This document shows positions 43,038 through 51,679 of a stretch of DNA of 64,000 nucleotides, piece by piece. Under the pieces are notes generated by a model. That model was given only the letters and a program-made list of their open reading frames with translations. It was not told the origin of the DNA and made no database searches. Origin of the DNA: Hyphomicrobiales bacterium. Its GTDB lineage: Bacteria > Pseudomonadota > Alphaproteobacteria > Rhizobiales > Beijerinckiaceae. How positions within the stretch are numbered: position 1 is the stretch's first letter; the number at the start of each line of letters is the position of its first letter. The position numbers were made by a program, and so were the translations under genes. The stretch spans positions 1,550,001 through 1,614,000 of the forward strand of contig CAKNFP010000002.1 in NCBI GenBank assembly GCA_930633525.1, in the 5' to 3' direction.

Positions 43038-43156
43038 TCTTCCTGGCTGCTTTCGCAGCTAAGAGCCGGTCAAGAGGGCGAAGGGGAGGGGGAATGCGCG
43101 ATGCGGCACGCTCGGTGTCCTGATTCACGCCTGCGCGCGTCAGGAAAAACACAATC

Positions 43157-44101
43157 ATGATCGCGCAGATCGCCCGTCGGATCGACATCACGCTGCTGCG
43201 GCGCGATGCTTCGATGCGTGATCGCCAGCGGTCTTCTCAGACGCGCCATGGCTTCTACGTCCTGCTGCTTCTGCCGGCGCTGCTGCTTCTGGTCGGCCTG
43301 CTGGCAACACCTGCGGTCTACATCGTCTGGCTCAGTTTCCAGAAATCGACCCTGGGCCAGGAGCCGGCCTTCGTGGGCCTCGCCAACTACGCGGCGCTTA
43401 TTGCCGATAGCGGCTTCTGGCGGGCGGTCTGGAATACGTTCGCTGTCGTCAATGTGATTGTCTATGGTGAGCTCGCATTCGGGCTTGCGGTGGCCGTTCT
43501 GCTGAGGCGGGTGGAGACGGGCCGAAAGTTGATCATCGCCGCCATCATAGCTCCCTACGCCATCACTGAGAGCAGCGGCATCGTGATGTGGCGGTTCATG
43601 ATGGAGCCCGACGTCGGCATCGCGTCACGGCTCCTGGATGGGCTCGGCCTCGTCTTGCCGTGGGACTCGGAGCCTTGGGCAGGGCTCGCGCTTGCCTGCC
43701 TCATTGCCATCTGGCACCACATGCCCTTTACGTTTCTCATCCTCTACGCAGCGCTATTGAGCGTTCCAAAGGAGACGCAGGAGGCGGCAGCCATTGACGG
43801 CGCCACGGCGTGGCAACGCTTCTGGCGGGTCGAGGTGCCGATCATCATGCCCGCGATCCTGGTCGCGATCCTGTTTCGCTATATCTTCGCCATCAGGCTC
43901 TTTGGCGAGGTATGGCTGCTGACGCGCGGCGGCCCGGCCCGGCTGACGGAAGTTCTCGCGATTTATCTCTACCGGGAGACTTTCCAGTATCGGAACTTCG
44001 GTTTGGCGTCGGCCGCAGGTGTATGCATGCTTTTGCTGTCGCTGCTGATCGCGCTTCCCTATCTTTACAGGATGGCGAAGGAGGTGCGCCGTGATGCATG
44101 A
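43157..44101 (+). CDS. Sugar-type ABC transporter permease, MalF-like (module C)
   Basis: A 314-residue permease with six membrane segments and a longer cytoplasmic N-terminus than its module A relative; an internal ATG at 43214 could also be used. EAA loop QEAAAIDGATAWQRFWRVEV near residue 215, then FGEVWLLTRGGPARLTEVLA. Very similar in layout to the protein at 10233. Its stop overlaps the next permease start. No ATPase gene accompanies it. Confidence 0.9.
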   Translation: MIAQIARRIDITLLRRDASMRDRQRSSQTRHGFYVLLLLPALLLLVGLLATPAVYIVWLSFQKSTLGQEPAFVGLANYAALIADSGFWRAVWNTFAVVNVIVYGELAFGLAVAVLLRRVETGRKLIIAAIIAPYAITESSGIVMWRFMMEPDVGIASRLLDGLGLVLPWDSEPWAGLALACLIAIWHHMPFTFLILYAALLSVPKETQEAAAIDGATAWQRFWRVEVPIIMPAILVAILFRYIFAIRLFGEVWLLTRGGPARLTEVLAIYLYRETFQYRNFGLASAAGVCMLLLSLLIALPYLYRMAKEVRRDA

Positions 44102-44927
44102 CGCCCGCCTGTCAAAACGACTTCTACGCGCGGCCGGCATTCTTGCGGTGCTGACCTGGAGTTTGGCGCCAATCCTGCTCGTCGTGACCTCGGCCTTCAA
44201 AGAGCCCCGCCAGATCTTCGAAGTTCCTTTCCGGGCGTTCTTCATACCGACGGCCGAGAACTTCGAAACACTCGCTCGTCTCAATCCGGAGTTTTTCTCC
44301 GGTCTGCGAAATAGCCTCATCGTCACAGTATTTACCGTGCTCCTCACCCTCTGCGCGTCTTTCGGTGCTGGCTATGTATATGCAAGGACAAAGGAGACCG
44401 CCTACAAGATCTCGGCGGTCTTCATGCTGGTCGTCAGGATGTTGCCGCCAATCGTCGTGACAGTCCCGCTGTTTCCGGTCGTCAACTGGCTAGCGCTGAA
44501 TGACAGTCACCTCATTCTCATCCTCCTCTATGCGGCATTCTATGTCAGTCTCGGAGCCTGGATGATGCGCTCGTTCGTGGCCCAGATCCCGATCGAGCTC
44601 GAGGAGGCCGCCGCGATCGACGGGGCCACCTTCTGGCAGATCCTGCGGCTGGTCGTCCTGCCTCTCGCGGCGCAGGGGCTCGTGGCCCTGACGCTCTTTG
44701 TCGTCGTCTTCGCCTGGAATGAATATGTCTTCGCCATGATTTTCACCATGAACAACGCGCGCACCGCGCCTGTGGTGATCGGCGAGATGTTGAGTACCGC
44801 CGAAGGCGTGCAATGGGGGGCCGTCTTCGCGGCGGCCACCATCCAGCTCGTTCCCGTCGTGTTGATCGTGCTGGCTCTTCAGCGGTTTCTTATAGCTGGC
44901 CTTACCGCCGGTGCGGTCAAGAGCTGA
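44094..44927 (+). CDS. Sugar-type ABC transporter permease, MalG-like (module C)
   Basis: A 277-residue permease overlapping the previous gene by 8 bases; GGAGG lies 9 bases before the ATG at 44094. Motifs: WSLAPILLVVTSAFKEPRQI, RMLPPIVVTVPLFPVVNWL, EAA loop LEEAAAIDGATFWQILRLVV near residue 180, and an end RFLIAGLTAGAVKS. Closest in the window to the module A protein at 11102. It converges on the alcohol dehydrogenase gene of the phosphonate operon. Confidence 0.92.
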   Translation: MHDARLSKRLLRAAGILAVLTWSLAPILLVVTSAFKEPRQIFEVPFRAFFIPTAENFETLARLNPEFFSGLRNSLIVTVFTVLLTLCASFGAGYVYARTKETAYKISAVFMLVVRMLPPIVVTVPLFPVVNWLALNDSHLILILLYAAFYVSLGAWMMRSFVAQIPIELEEAAAIDGATFWQILRLVVLPLAAQGLVALTLFVVVFAWNEYVFAMIFTMNNARTAPVVIGEMLSTAEGVQWGAVFAAATIQLVPVVLIVLALQRFLIAGLTAGAVKS

Positions 44928-45045
44928 GCCGGGCTGGACTTCTCGCTCGGCCCATTTGCCTTAGCTTGGAAGTTCAACATTCTTCCCTCGCGATAACGAG
45001 GCAGAACCTTGGTGGGCGGCCGGCGCCTGGGGCCCACTGCCCGCG

Positions 45046-46146
45046 TCAGGAGACACTTGACAAAGGATAGCGCCCGATAGGCGCGATGAAATTTCTCCCC
45101 CGTGGACCAGCGAATGCATTTTCAAGGATCAGCCGCCAGCCTTCGGCATCGACGCCCAGCTCTTTGGGCGTCCTGGGCACGCCCAGCGCGCTCAGGACAT
45201 GGCGGAGCTTGCCCGGCGCGTTGTCCTGAGCGCCGAAGATCGCCGTCAATGCTGCATCGCAGGACGGATCGACGCCGGCTGCGGCCGCCATGACTTCGGG
45301 CAAGCAGAATGAACAGGCGATGCCATGGGCTACACCGTGGCGCAGGGTGATGGGGTAGGAGATGTTGTGGGCCAGCGCGGTCTTCGTGTTGGAGAAGGCG
45401 AGGCCCGCCTGTGTTGCGCCATAGGCGAGGAGCGTGCGGGCCTGGGTATCGCCGAGATCGCGGTGAAGGCGTGGAAGCGCCGTCAGAATTGTGCGCGCGG
45501 CCTCCACGGCGAAGGTGCGTGTTACCGGATTTGCATTGACGTTCCAGATACTTTCGAGCGCGTGCGACAGCGCGTCGAGGCTGCTCGCCAGCGTGAGGGC
45601 CCAGGGCAGGGAGGCCGTGATCGCCGGGTCGACGAGAGTCGCCTCCGCGAAAAGATCCGGCCGGTTCAGCGAAAGCTTGCGGTCGGTCTCAGGATCCCAG
45701 ATCGTGGCCCACGGGGTGAGATCGCTTCCCGTGCCCGCGGTGGTCGGGATCGCGATCAGTGGCAGGGGTGACACCGCGATAGCCGTGCCGGTCTCCAGAT
45801 AATTCCGTACGGGCTCGAATTGCATATGGCCGGCAGCCAGAAACTTCGCGGAATCGATCACCGAGCCACCGCCCAGCGCCACGATGACGTCGATCGCTCT
45901 ATCCAGTCGTTCGAGCTGCTGGCAGATTTCCCGCATCAGAGTGAGTGAGGGATTCGGCGTAATGGTGTCGATAACGCCCACGGGTTCTCCAGCCCGTGCC
46001 GCCACCCTGGCGCGCCAGGGCCATATTGGTGCGTCGGGATGGGTGACGAGGAGATAGCGCCGGCTGGCGACCTCCGTCCCGATCGCGTCGATGATGCCCT
46101 CTCCGAAGCGGAGCTTGACCGGGTTGTGGTAGATCCAACCTGTCAT
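45046..46146 (-). CDS. Iron-containing alcohol dehydrogenase, possible phosphonoacetaldehyde/hydroxyethylphosphonate oxidoreductase
   Basis: A 366-residue group III alcohol dehydrogenase. It opens WIYHNPVKLRFGEGIIDAIG, has the NAD site ALGGGSVIDSAKF near residue 95 and TTAGTGSDLTPWAT near 138, and metal ligands consistent with Asp in LVDPAI and His in ALSHALES, AHNISYP and RHGVAHG. The ATG overlaps the phnX stop as ATGA, so the enzyme acts with PhnX. Known relatives (PhpC, FomC) interconvert phosphonoacetaldehyde and 2-hydroxyethylphosphonate; here the oxidative direction, feeding PhnX, is inferred from context. A general aldehyde reductase removing PhnX-made acetaldehyde is the main alternative. 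Confidence 0.87.
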   Translation of the reverse strand: MTGWIYHNPVKLRFGEGIIDAIGTEVASRRYLLVTHPDAPIWPWRARVAARAGEPVGVIDTITPNPSLTLMREICQQLERLDRAIDVIVALGGGSVIDSAKFLAAGHMQFEPVRNYLETGTAIAVSPLPLIAIPTTAGTGSDLTPWATIWDPETDRKLSLNRPDLFAEATLVDPAITASLPWALTLASSLDALSHALESIWNVNANPVTRTFAVEAARTILTALPRLHRDLGDTQARTLLAYGATQAGLAFSNTKTALAHNISYPITLRHGVAHGIACSFCLPEVMAAAAGVDPSCDAALTAIFGAQDNAPGKLRHVLSALGVPRTPKELGVDAEGWRLILENAFAGPRGRNFIAPIGRYPLSSVS

Positions 46147-47003
46147 GGTTTGCCTCCTGCCAGGAGACTCGCGTTAATGGCCGCGATTACCGGTGTGAGG
46201 TCGGCGATCGTGTCTATCGTGAAATGGGCCCCTGCGTCATCGAGGGTCTTGCGGGCTGCCTCGCGTCGTGCCGCTTGTTGCGCCTCGTCGAGCGCCAGCC
46301 AGTCTGCCAGCGACAGGCCGACCTCGTTGCCGCTGGCGATGATGCCGACAGCCCACATCCCCGCGGCGCGGGCCGAGACAAGTCCGGTTGGGCTGTCATC
46401 GACAACCACGCAGGCGCGGACATCAGGCGCGCCGAGCGCGATGGCGTTGGCCAGCACCATATCGGGATAGGGGCGTCCGCGGTTGACGTCGCTGACGGTC
46501 ACACAGTGGTCGGGCTCGTAGCCCTGCATCCTGGCGAGCGGCATCAGTCCGTCCATGACGCTGCGCGGATAGCCCGTGGTGCTGCCGATCGCGATGTCCT
46601 GCCCGCGCAGGTGAGCGATGGTCTCGAGCGCGCCGGGAATGAGCGCGCTGTAACGGGCGCAGTTGACGGCATCGATCCTGAGAAAGGCGGCATAGAGCCG
46701 CTCTACGTCCGCCGCATCGGCGGTATGGCCCTTCTCCGCCTGCCAACGCCGGGATACGTCGGGCTGGGCGAGGATCAGCACGATATGTTCGCGCTTGGCC
46801 GCGCCCATCGGCGCGCGCGCTTCGGCCTCCGAGATCGTGAGCCCCTCCTCGGCAAAAGCCTCGCGGAAGGCCGCGACCGGCGCGATGCATCCGAAATCCA
46901 GCACGGTGCCCGCCCAGTCGAAGATCACCGTGGAAACAGGACCGCGAAAATCCTTGCCATGTACCTGGTGTCGGGTCTGGTTGTTGGCTGTCGTCATCGT
47001 CAT
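46143..47003 (-). CDS. phnX: Phosphonoacetaldehyde hydrolase (phosphonatase)
   Basis: A 286-residue HAD-family enzyme that splits phosphonoacetaldehyde into acetaldehyde and phosphate. The nucleophile is D29 in VIFDWAGTVLD and the Schiff-base lysine is K70 in APMGAAKREHI, both specific to PhnX. Further hallmarks are IAIGSTTGYPRSVMDGL, SDVNRGRPYPDM and GMWAVGIIASGNEVGLS. The acidic motif GDTVADI of model enzymes is DDSPTGL here, still with Asp pairs. GGGAG precedes the ATG at 47003; an ATG at 46997 is also possible. It lies 16 bases after the PHP gene and overlaps the dehydrogenase gene. Confidence 0.92.
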   Translation of the reverse strand: MTMTTANNQTRHQVHGKDFRGPVSTVIFDWAGTVLDFGCIAPVAAFREAFAEEGLTISEAEARAPMGAAKREHIVLILAQPDVSRRWQAEKGHTADAADVERLYAAFLRIDAVNCARYSALIPGALETIAHLRGQDIAIGSTTGYPRSVMDGLMPLARMQGYEPDHCVTVSDVNRGRPYPDMVLANAIALGAPDVRACVVVDDSPTGLVSARAAGMWAVGIIASGNEVGLSLADWLALDEAQQAARREAARKTLDDAGAHFTIDTIADLTPVIAAINASLLAGGKP

Positions 47004-47019
47004 TGTCCTCTCCCGACGG

Positions 47020-47928
47020 TCAGAACCACATGGGATTGGACCAGGCGCAGCGCCCGGCGGCATCGAGAATGGCGAGGCGCCCCCAGCCTTCCGCAAAGCG
47101 GGTGAGGGGGAGGCGTGCCTCGGTCATGTCGGAGCCAGAAGCAAAGGACGAGCGCGCGTGGCGGCCCAGCAGCATGATCTGGACGCTGGGGGAGCAGGTG
47201 ACGACGAGTTCGTCGTCTTCGCGCCGGATGTCGTGAATGTCGGGACCCTGTGTGGAATAGTAGTGGCCCGCCTTCAGTGCGGCGAGCAGCGCCTCGGGCT
47301 CATTGGCCTCGGCTTTCACCATGACCCACCCGCCGAAGGCGTCCCGCTCCACATCGCCGGGAATATTGAAATGCGCGTCGTCGCAGGCCAGCGCGTTGAT
47401 CTTCCGGCCCTCGATCAGCATGTGATCGAGAAAATAGCTGCCGCCGCCACGCGAGCAGTGCACCTGGCTCGTATGGTTATAGACTTCGACCGCATGGGCG
47501 TTGGCGATGGTGCGCGCGTCCTCGATCGTCAGGGCGTACCATTCGGGATGGGGAATGGCGACGAAGGCGCCGGCTTGATACGCGCGCTCCGCCAGTTGCG
47601 GCCCTGTCTCGTCCGCGCTCGGCGGCGTGAAGTCCGCCGGCAGACCGACTGCGAGGATATGCCAATGGTCCCCGCCGCTTGTCGCGCTGGCGTGCAGTTC
47701 AGCACCCAGGATGGTGGTGAATCGGTCTGTCCGGTAGCCCGTCGTGTCGGTCAGCGGAAAGTCGTAGGCCTTGAGGAAGTGATCGGACAGGCAGAGAAAA
47801 TCATAGCCGCGTTCCCGATAGCGCCGGCAGACCTCTTCGGGCTCCAGCTTGCCGTCGGAGCGTGTCGAGTGGGTATGCAGGTTGCCCTTGAAGAAATGGC
47901 CGGGAGCGGTGAAGGCGTCAGACGACAT
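47020..47928 (-). CDS. PHP-domain metal-dependent hydrolase
   Basis: A 302-residue protein with the PHP metal site: GNLHTHSTRSDGKL at residue 14, FLCLSDHF near 47, AIPHPEWYAL near 130, and ACDDAHFN near 175. No signal peptide. The PHP fold hydrolyses phosphate esters; a PHP enzyme (PhnPP) cleaves a cyclic ribose phosphate in the C-P lyase pathway. Here it sits in a phosphonate operon without C-P lyase, so it may remove a phosphate ester from the imported compound. The ATG at 47928 is used; a TTG at 47982 would overlap the ATPase gene. Its ribosome site is weak. Confidence 0.82.
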   Translation of the reverse strand: MSSDAFTAPGHFFKGNLHTHSTRSDGKLEPEEVCRRYRERGYDFLCLSDHFLKAYDFPLTDTTGYRTDRFTTILGAELHASATSGGDHWHILAVGLPADFTPPSADETGPQLAERAYQAGAFVAIPHPEWYALTIEDARTIANAHAVEVYNHTSQVHCSRGGGSYFLDHMLIEGRKINALACDDAHFNIPGDVERDAFGGWVMVKAEANEPEALLAALKAGHYYSTQGPDIHDIRREDDELVVTCSPSVQIMLLGRHARSSFASGSDMTEARLPLTRFAEGWGRLAILDAAGRCAWSNPMWF

Positions 47929-47965
47929 GGGTTTCAATCCGATCGAGATGGGGAACGCGAAGACA

Positions 47966-48748
47966 TCAGTTGGGAAGATCAAGGGTTGGCCGGTCCCGCA
48001 GCAGGGCCTGCGTCACGGGGTGGCGCGGCGTGTCGAAGACAGCCTCGACCGGGCCTTCTTCGACAAGTTCGCCGCGATGCATGATGGCGACGCGCTCGCA
48101 CAATTCGCGCACCACGCCGAGGTCGTGTGAAATGAACACGAGGGTGAGGCCTGTCTCGGCGCGGAGCGCGGCAAGGAGTTCCAGGATCTGCGCCTGGACG
48201 GATGTATCGAGCGCGGATACCGGCTCGTCGGCGATGAGAACGGACGGCGCCAGCGCCAGTGCCCGCGCGATGTTGACACGCTGGCGCTGGCCGCCCGACA
48301 GCGTATGGGGCAGCCGATACTGGTAGTCTGGCGCGAGCCCGACCTTGCCGAGCAGATCGATGACCCGCGCCCTGCGCTCCGGTGGTGTGCCGATGCGGTG
48401 GATATCCAGCCCCTCGCGGATCGACGCCCCCACGGTCTGGCGGGGATTGAGCGAGGCGCCTGAGTCCTGGAAGACGGCCTGGACCTTGCGCCGAAAGACC
48501 GAAAGCGCAGCCCTCTCAAGGGTAAAAGGGTTCTGTTCTCCGATCCGGATGTCGCCGCGTGTCGGCGCCAGCATGCGCAACAGCACCCGTCCCAAAGTCG
48601 ATTTGCCAGAACCGCTTTCGCCAACGATCCCCATGCTGCAACCAGCCGGAATGGAGAGCTGGACGCCGTTGAGAGCCTTGGTCGGTTGCTGGCGCGCGAA
48701 GAGACCCGCGGTATAGGTGACGGAGAGGTCGTTCACCTCGATCCTCAT
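47966..48748 (-). CDS. Oligopeptide-type ABC transporter ATP-binding protein, DppF-like
   Basis: A 260-residue ATPase: Walker [21 protein letters not shown] near residue 40, FQDSGASLNPRQTVG Q-loop, signature [17 protein letters not shown] near 150, Walker B VLIADEPVSALDTSVQAQIL, and VFISHDLGVV. The C-terminal extension typical of DppF is short and lacks the Cys cluster of DppD. The ATG overlaps the dppD-like stop as ATGA. It energises the phosphonate-locus importer together with DppD. Confidence 0.92.
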   Translation of the reverse strand: MRIEVNDLSVTYTAGLFARQQPTKALNGVQLSIPAGCSMGIVGESGSGKSTLGRVLLRMLAPTRGDIRIGEQNPFTLERAALSVFRRKVQAVFQDSGASLNPRQTVGASIREGLDIHRIGTPPERRARVIDLLGKVGLAPDYQYRLPHTLSGGQRQRVNIARALALAPSVLIADEPVSALDTSVQAQILELLAALRAETGLTLVFISHDLGVVRELCERVAIMHRGELVEEGPVEAVFDTPRHPVTQALLRDRPTLDLPN

Positions 48749-49725
48749 GCCGCAGCGCTCCAGCAGCGCACAGCGCGCTGCTCTCCCGCGACGACCGGCG
48801 GAGCGTTGACGCAAGCGGGGCCGGCAAACGGGCAGCGCGGACGGAAGGCGCAGCCGTCGGGCACGGCCTTGGGCTCCGGCGCATAACCCTTGAGGCGTGG
48901 GTGGGAGCTTTGCGCTCCGGGCACCGAGGCGAGGAGACCGGCGGTATAGGGATGTTGCGGGGATGTCAGAAAATCCCGGACGGTCGCGACCTCGACGATC
49001 TGACCGGCGTACATCACGGCGACCCGGTCCGCCACGCGGGCGACAACGCCCAGGTCATGGGTGATGAAGATGACGGCCGCGTTGGTCTTGGCCTGTTCGG
49101 CCTTGATCAGCCGCAGGATGCGGGCTTGGACCGTCACATCGAGAGCCGTTGTCGGTTCGTCGGCGATGATGAGGCGCGGATTGCGGGCAACCGCCATGGC
49201 GATCATCACGCGCTGGCGTTGCCCGCCGGAGAGCTGGTGCGGGTAGCGCCGTGCGATAGCCTCGGGATCGGGCAAGCCCACCTCATCAAGCAGGTGGCCA
49301 ACCGCCGCCCGAAGTGCGGTGGCTCCTATCCTCACCCCCGTGGCGCGGAGCGCTTCGCCGACTTGCCGCCCGATGGTGACAACAGGATTGAGGCCTGAGA
49401 GCGCGTCCTGCGCGATCATGGCGATGCCTGTCGCGCGCACCCGGCGCATCGTGGCGGCGGAGGCGGTCACCAGATCAAGAGGCCCTGTCGCCTCCGAGAG
49501 CACGGCGCGTCCCGTGATGCGTGTGCGTACCGGCGTGAATGGCGCCTGGTTCTGCCGGATCAGTGCCTTGGCGAAGGTCGACTTGCCCGAACCGCTTTCG
49601 CCAACGATGGCCACGGTCTCACCGCGGTGGAGCGTCAACTGGGCGCCTCTCACCGCCTCGATGGGACCGGACGCGGTATCAAAGGTCACGTGCAGGCCCT
49701 CGATGTCCAGGAGCACATCAGCCAT
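48745..49725 (-). CDS. Oligopeptide-type ABC transporter ATP-binding protein, DppD-like
   Basis: A 326-residue ATPase with Walker [41 protein letters not shown] signature, Walker [21 protein letters not shown], and the C-terminal oligopeptide/dipeptide extension carrying [14 protein letters not shown], a cysteine cluster that in relatives can bind an iron-sulfur centre. Start at 49725 overlaps the dppC-like gene by 8 bases; an ATG at 49737 is also in frame. It works with DppF. Confidence 0.92.
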   Translation of the reverse strand: MADVLLDIEGLHVTFDTASGPIEAVRGAQLTLHRGETVAIVGESGSGKSTFAKALIRQNQAPFTPVRTRITGRAVLSEATGPLDLVTASAATMRRVRATGIAMIAQDALSGLNPVVTIGRQVGEALRATGVRIGATALRAAVGHLLDEVGLPDPEAIARRYPHQLSGGQRQRVMIAMAVARNPRLIIADEPTTALDVTVQARILRLIKAEQAKTNAAVIFITHDLGVVARVADRVAVMYAGQIVEVATVRDFLTSPQHPYTAGLLASVPGAQSSHPRLKGYAPEPKAVPDGCAFRPRCPFAGPACVNAPPVVAGEQRAVRCWSAAA

Positions 49726-50650
49726 TGTGTAGTTCATCCATTCTATCGCGCAGCGCGTCGCCGGCGATTTGGAAGGCGAGGGTGATAAGGACGACGACCA
49801 TCGACGGCACGAGTGCGATCCACCAGGCATTGACGAGATGATCGCGGCCGTCGCCGATCATGCGGCCCAGCGAGGCGGTGGGCGGCTGCACGCCGACCCC
49901 GAGGAAGGACAATCCCGCCTCCATCAGCAGCACCCCGGGAAAGCTGAGTGTGATCATCACCAGCATCGGCGAGATGAGATTGGGCAGGATGTGGCGCAGG
50001 ATGATCCACGCCGGACCGCCACCCAGCACCCGGCTTGCCTCGACATAGCCGAGTTCCCGCAGGTAGAGCACCTGTCCGCGCACCAGCCGCGCATAGGCCT
50101 CCCAGCGCACAAGGCCGATCATCACCACCAGCACCCATGTGTCGGTGCCGAGAAGGGCGATGCCGCACAGGATCAGCAGCAGGTTGGGCAGGGTGATGAA
50201 CACATCGACCAGCATCATCGCGAAGCGATCGAACCAGCCTCCCACCACACCGCTGACCACGCCGAGACCGATGCCCAGCACTGCGCTGAAGATCAAGCCG
50301 AAAACCGCGATGCCAAAGCTGGTGCGGATGCCCCACATGACGCGCGACAAGAGATCGCGCCCGATCTGGTCGGTGCCGAGCACGTGTTTCCACGTGCCGC
50401 CCTCCATCCAGACGGGCGGCACCGCGCGGGCGAGCATGTTGACCCGGTCGGGATCATGCGGCGCCAGAACTGGCGCGAGTATCCCGAGAAGAATTATCGC
50501 ACCGAGCATCGCCAGGGAGACGGTCAGGCGGTTCAAGCGCGGCCCGGCGCGGCCGCGGCCGATCCCGGGCGCCGCCAAGGCCGAGGCTGCGCCAGGTTTC
50601 TCCTCCGCGAGTACCGCCGTGCCCGACGCAATCTTGATGTCGATGGACAT
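49718..50650 (-). CDS. Oligopeptide-type ABC transporter permease, DppC-like
   Basis: A 310-residue permease. A 45-residue cytoplasmic N-terminus precedes the first membrane segment (LAMLGAIILLGILAPVLA), then HVLGTDQIGRDLLSRVMWG, and the EAA-like loop YVEASRVLGGGPAWIILRHI near residue 205. These are standard for DppC/OppC subunits. The ATG at 50650 lies 2 bases after the dppB-like stop. It forms the channel with DppB. Confidence 0.92.
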   Translation of the reverse strand: MSIDIKIASGTAVLAEEKPGAASALAAPGIGRGRAGPRLNRLTVSLAMLGAIILLGILAPVLAPHDPDRVNMLARAVPPVWMEGGTWKHVLGTDQIGRDLLSRVMWGIRTSFGIAVFGLIFSAVLGIGLGVVSGVVGGWFDRFAMMLVDVFITLPNLLLILCGIALLGTDTWVLVVMIGLVRWEAYARLVRGQVLYLRELGYVEASRVLGGGPAWIILRHILPNLISPMLVMITLSFPGVLLMEAGLSFLGVGVQPPTASLGRMIGDGRDHLVNAWWIALVPSMVVVLITLAFQIAGDALRDRMDELHNG

Positions 50651-50652
50651 GA

Positions 50653-51573
50653 TCAGGCTTCCAGCCGAACGCGCGGGTCCGCGACGGTATAGAGGAGGTC
50701 GATGACAAGGGTGATCACGACGATGATCGCGGCATAGGCCAGAACGCCGAACTGCAGCACGGGGTAGTTGCGATCGAGCACCGCGTTGACCAGGACGCGG
50801 CCAACACCGGGCAGGGAGAAAACGGTCTCGACGAAGATCGACCCATTCACAAGCCCAGCGATCTCCAACCCCAGCACGGTGAGGAGCGGCACCATCGCGT
50901 TGCGCAGGATGTGCGCCTGCGCCAGGCGCCGATCGCCGATGCCCTTGGACAAGGCCGTCATCACATGCGGTTGGGCGATGGCATCGAGCATGGCGGCGCG
51001 CATGTAGCGGGCGAGCGCCGCGATCATGGGAATGGCGAGAGTCAATACGGGCAGCACAAAATGTGACGCGCTCTCAAGCCCTGACGTCGGCAACAGATGC
51101 CAGTGGAAACCGAATAGAAGCACGAGGCCGATACCGAGCACATAATGCGGAATGGCATAGCCCAGGAATGCGAACCACATGGCAAAACGCGCGCTCGCGC
51201 TCTGCCGCCACAGCGCGGCGATGGCGCCGAGGGGGATGCCGGCCAGGATAGCGACGAGGAGAGCAAGGCCCCCGACGGCCAGCGTCGCCGGCAGGCGCTC
51301 GGCGTAGATCTGCCAGACACTTTCCCTGGTGAACAGTGACTGCCCGAATTGTCCCGAGGCGAGCGCGCCGAGATAGATCATGAACTGTTGTGTCAGGGGC
51401 TTGTCGAGGTTCCACTCCCGCCGCAACGCCTGCTCGTGCTCGACGGTCGTGCCCTCTGGGAACATGCGCTCGAACGGCTCGCCCGAGAAGCGCACGGTCA
51501 CGAAGGCGATCATCAGGACCAGCGACAGCGCCACCGCGGCGCGCAACAATCGGCCGGACATGAAACGGATCAT
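50653..51573 (-). CDS. Oligopeptide-type ABC transporter permease, DppB-like
   Basis: A 306-residue permease with the DppB pattern: first membrane segment AAVALSLVLMIAFVTVRFSG, the large periplasmic loop (LRREWNLDKPLTQQFMIYLG), FAFLGYAIPHYVLGIGLVLL, and FVETVFSLPGVGRVLVNAVL near the C-terminus. AGGAG lies 6 bases before the ATG at 51573. It follows the binding-protein gene after 106 bases. Confidence 0.92.
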   Translation of the reverse strand: MIRFMSGRLLRAAVALSLVLMIAFVTVRFSGEPFERMFPEGTTVEHEQALRREWNLDKPLTQQFMIYLGALASGQFGQSLFTRESVWQIYAERLPATLAVGGLALLVAILAGIPLGAIAALWRQSASARFAMWFAFLGYAIPHYVLGIGLVLLFGFHWHLLPTSGLESASHFVLPVLTLAIPMIAALARYMRAAMLDAIAQPHVMTALSKGIGDRRLAQAHILRNAMVPLLTVLGLEIAGLVNGSIFVETVFSLPGVGRVLVNAVLDRNYPVLQFGVLAYAAIIVVITLVIDLLYTVADPRVRLEA

Positions 51574-51679
51574 GGAGGCTCCTGCGCTCGGCAAGGGAGG
51601 ACGGACGGCGGGCACGGAGCGAGTCCGTCTTTGCGGATTTGCTCTCAGCCGCCATCCGTTTCTGGTGCACGCCCGCGCG

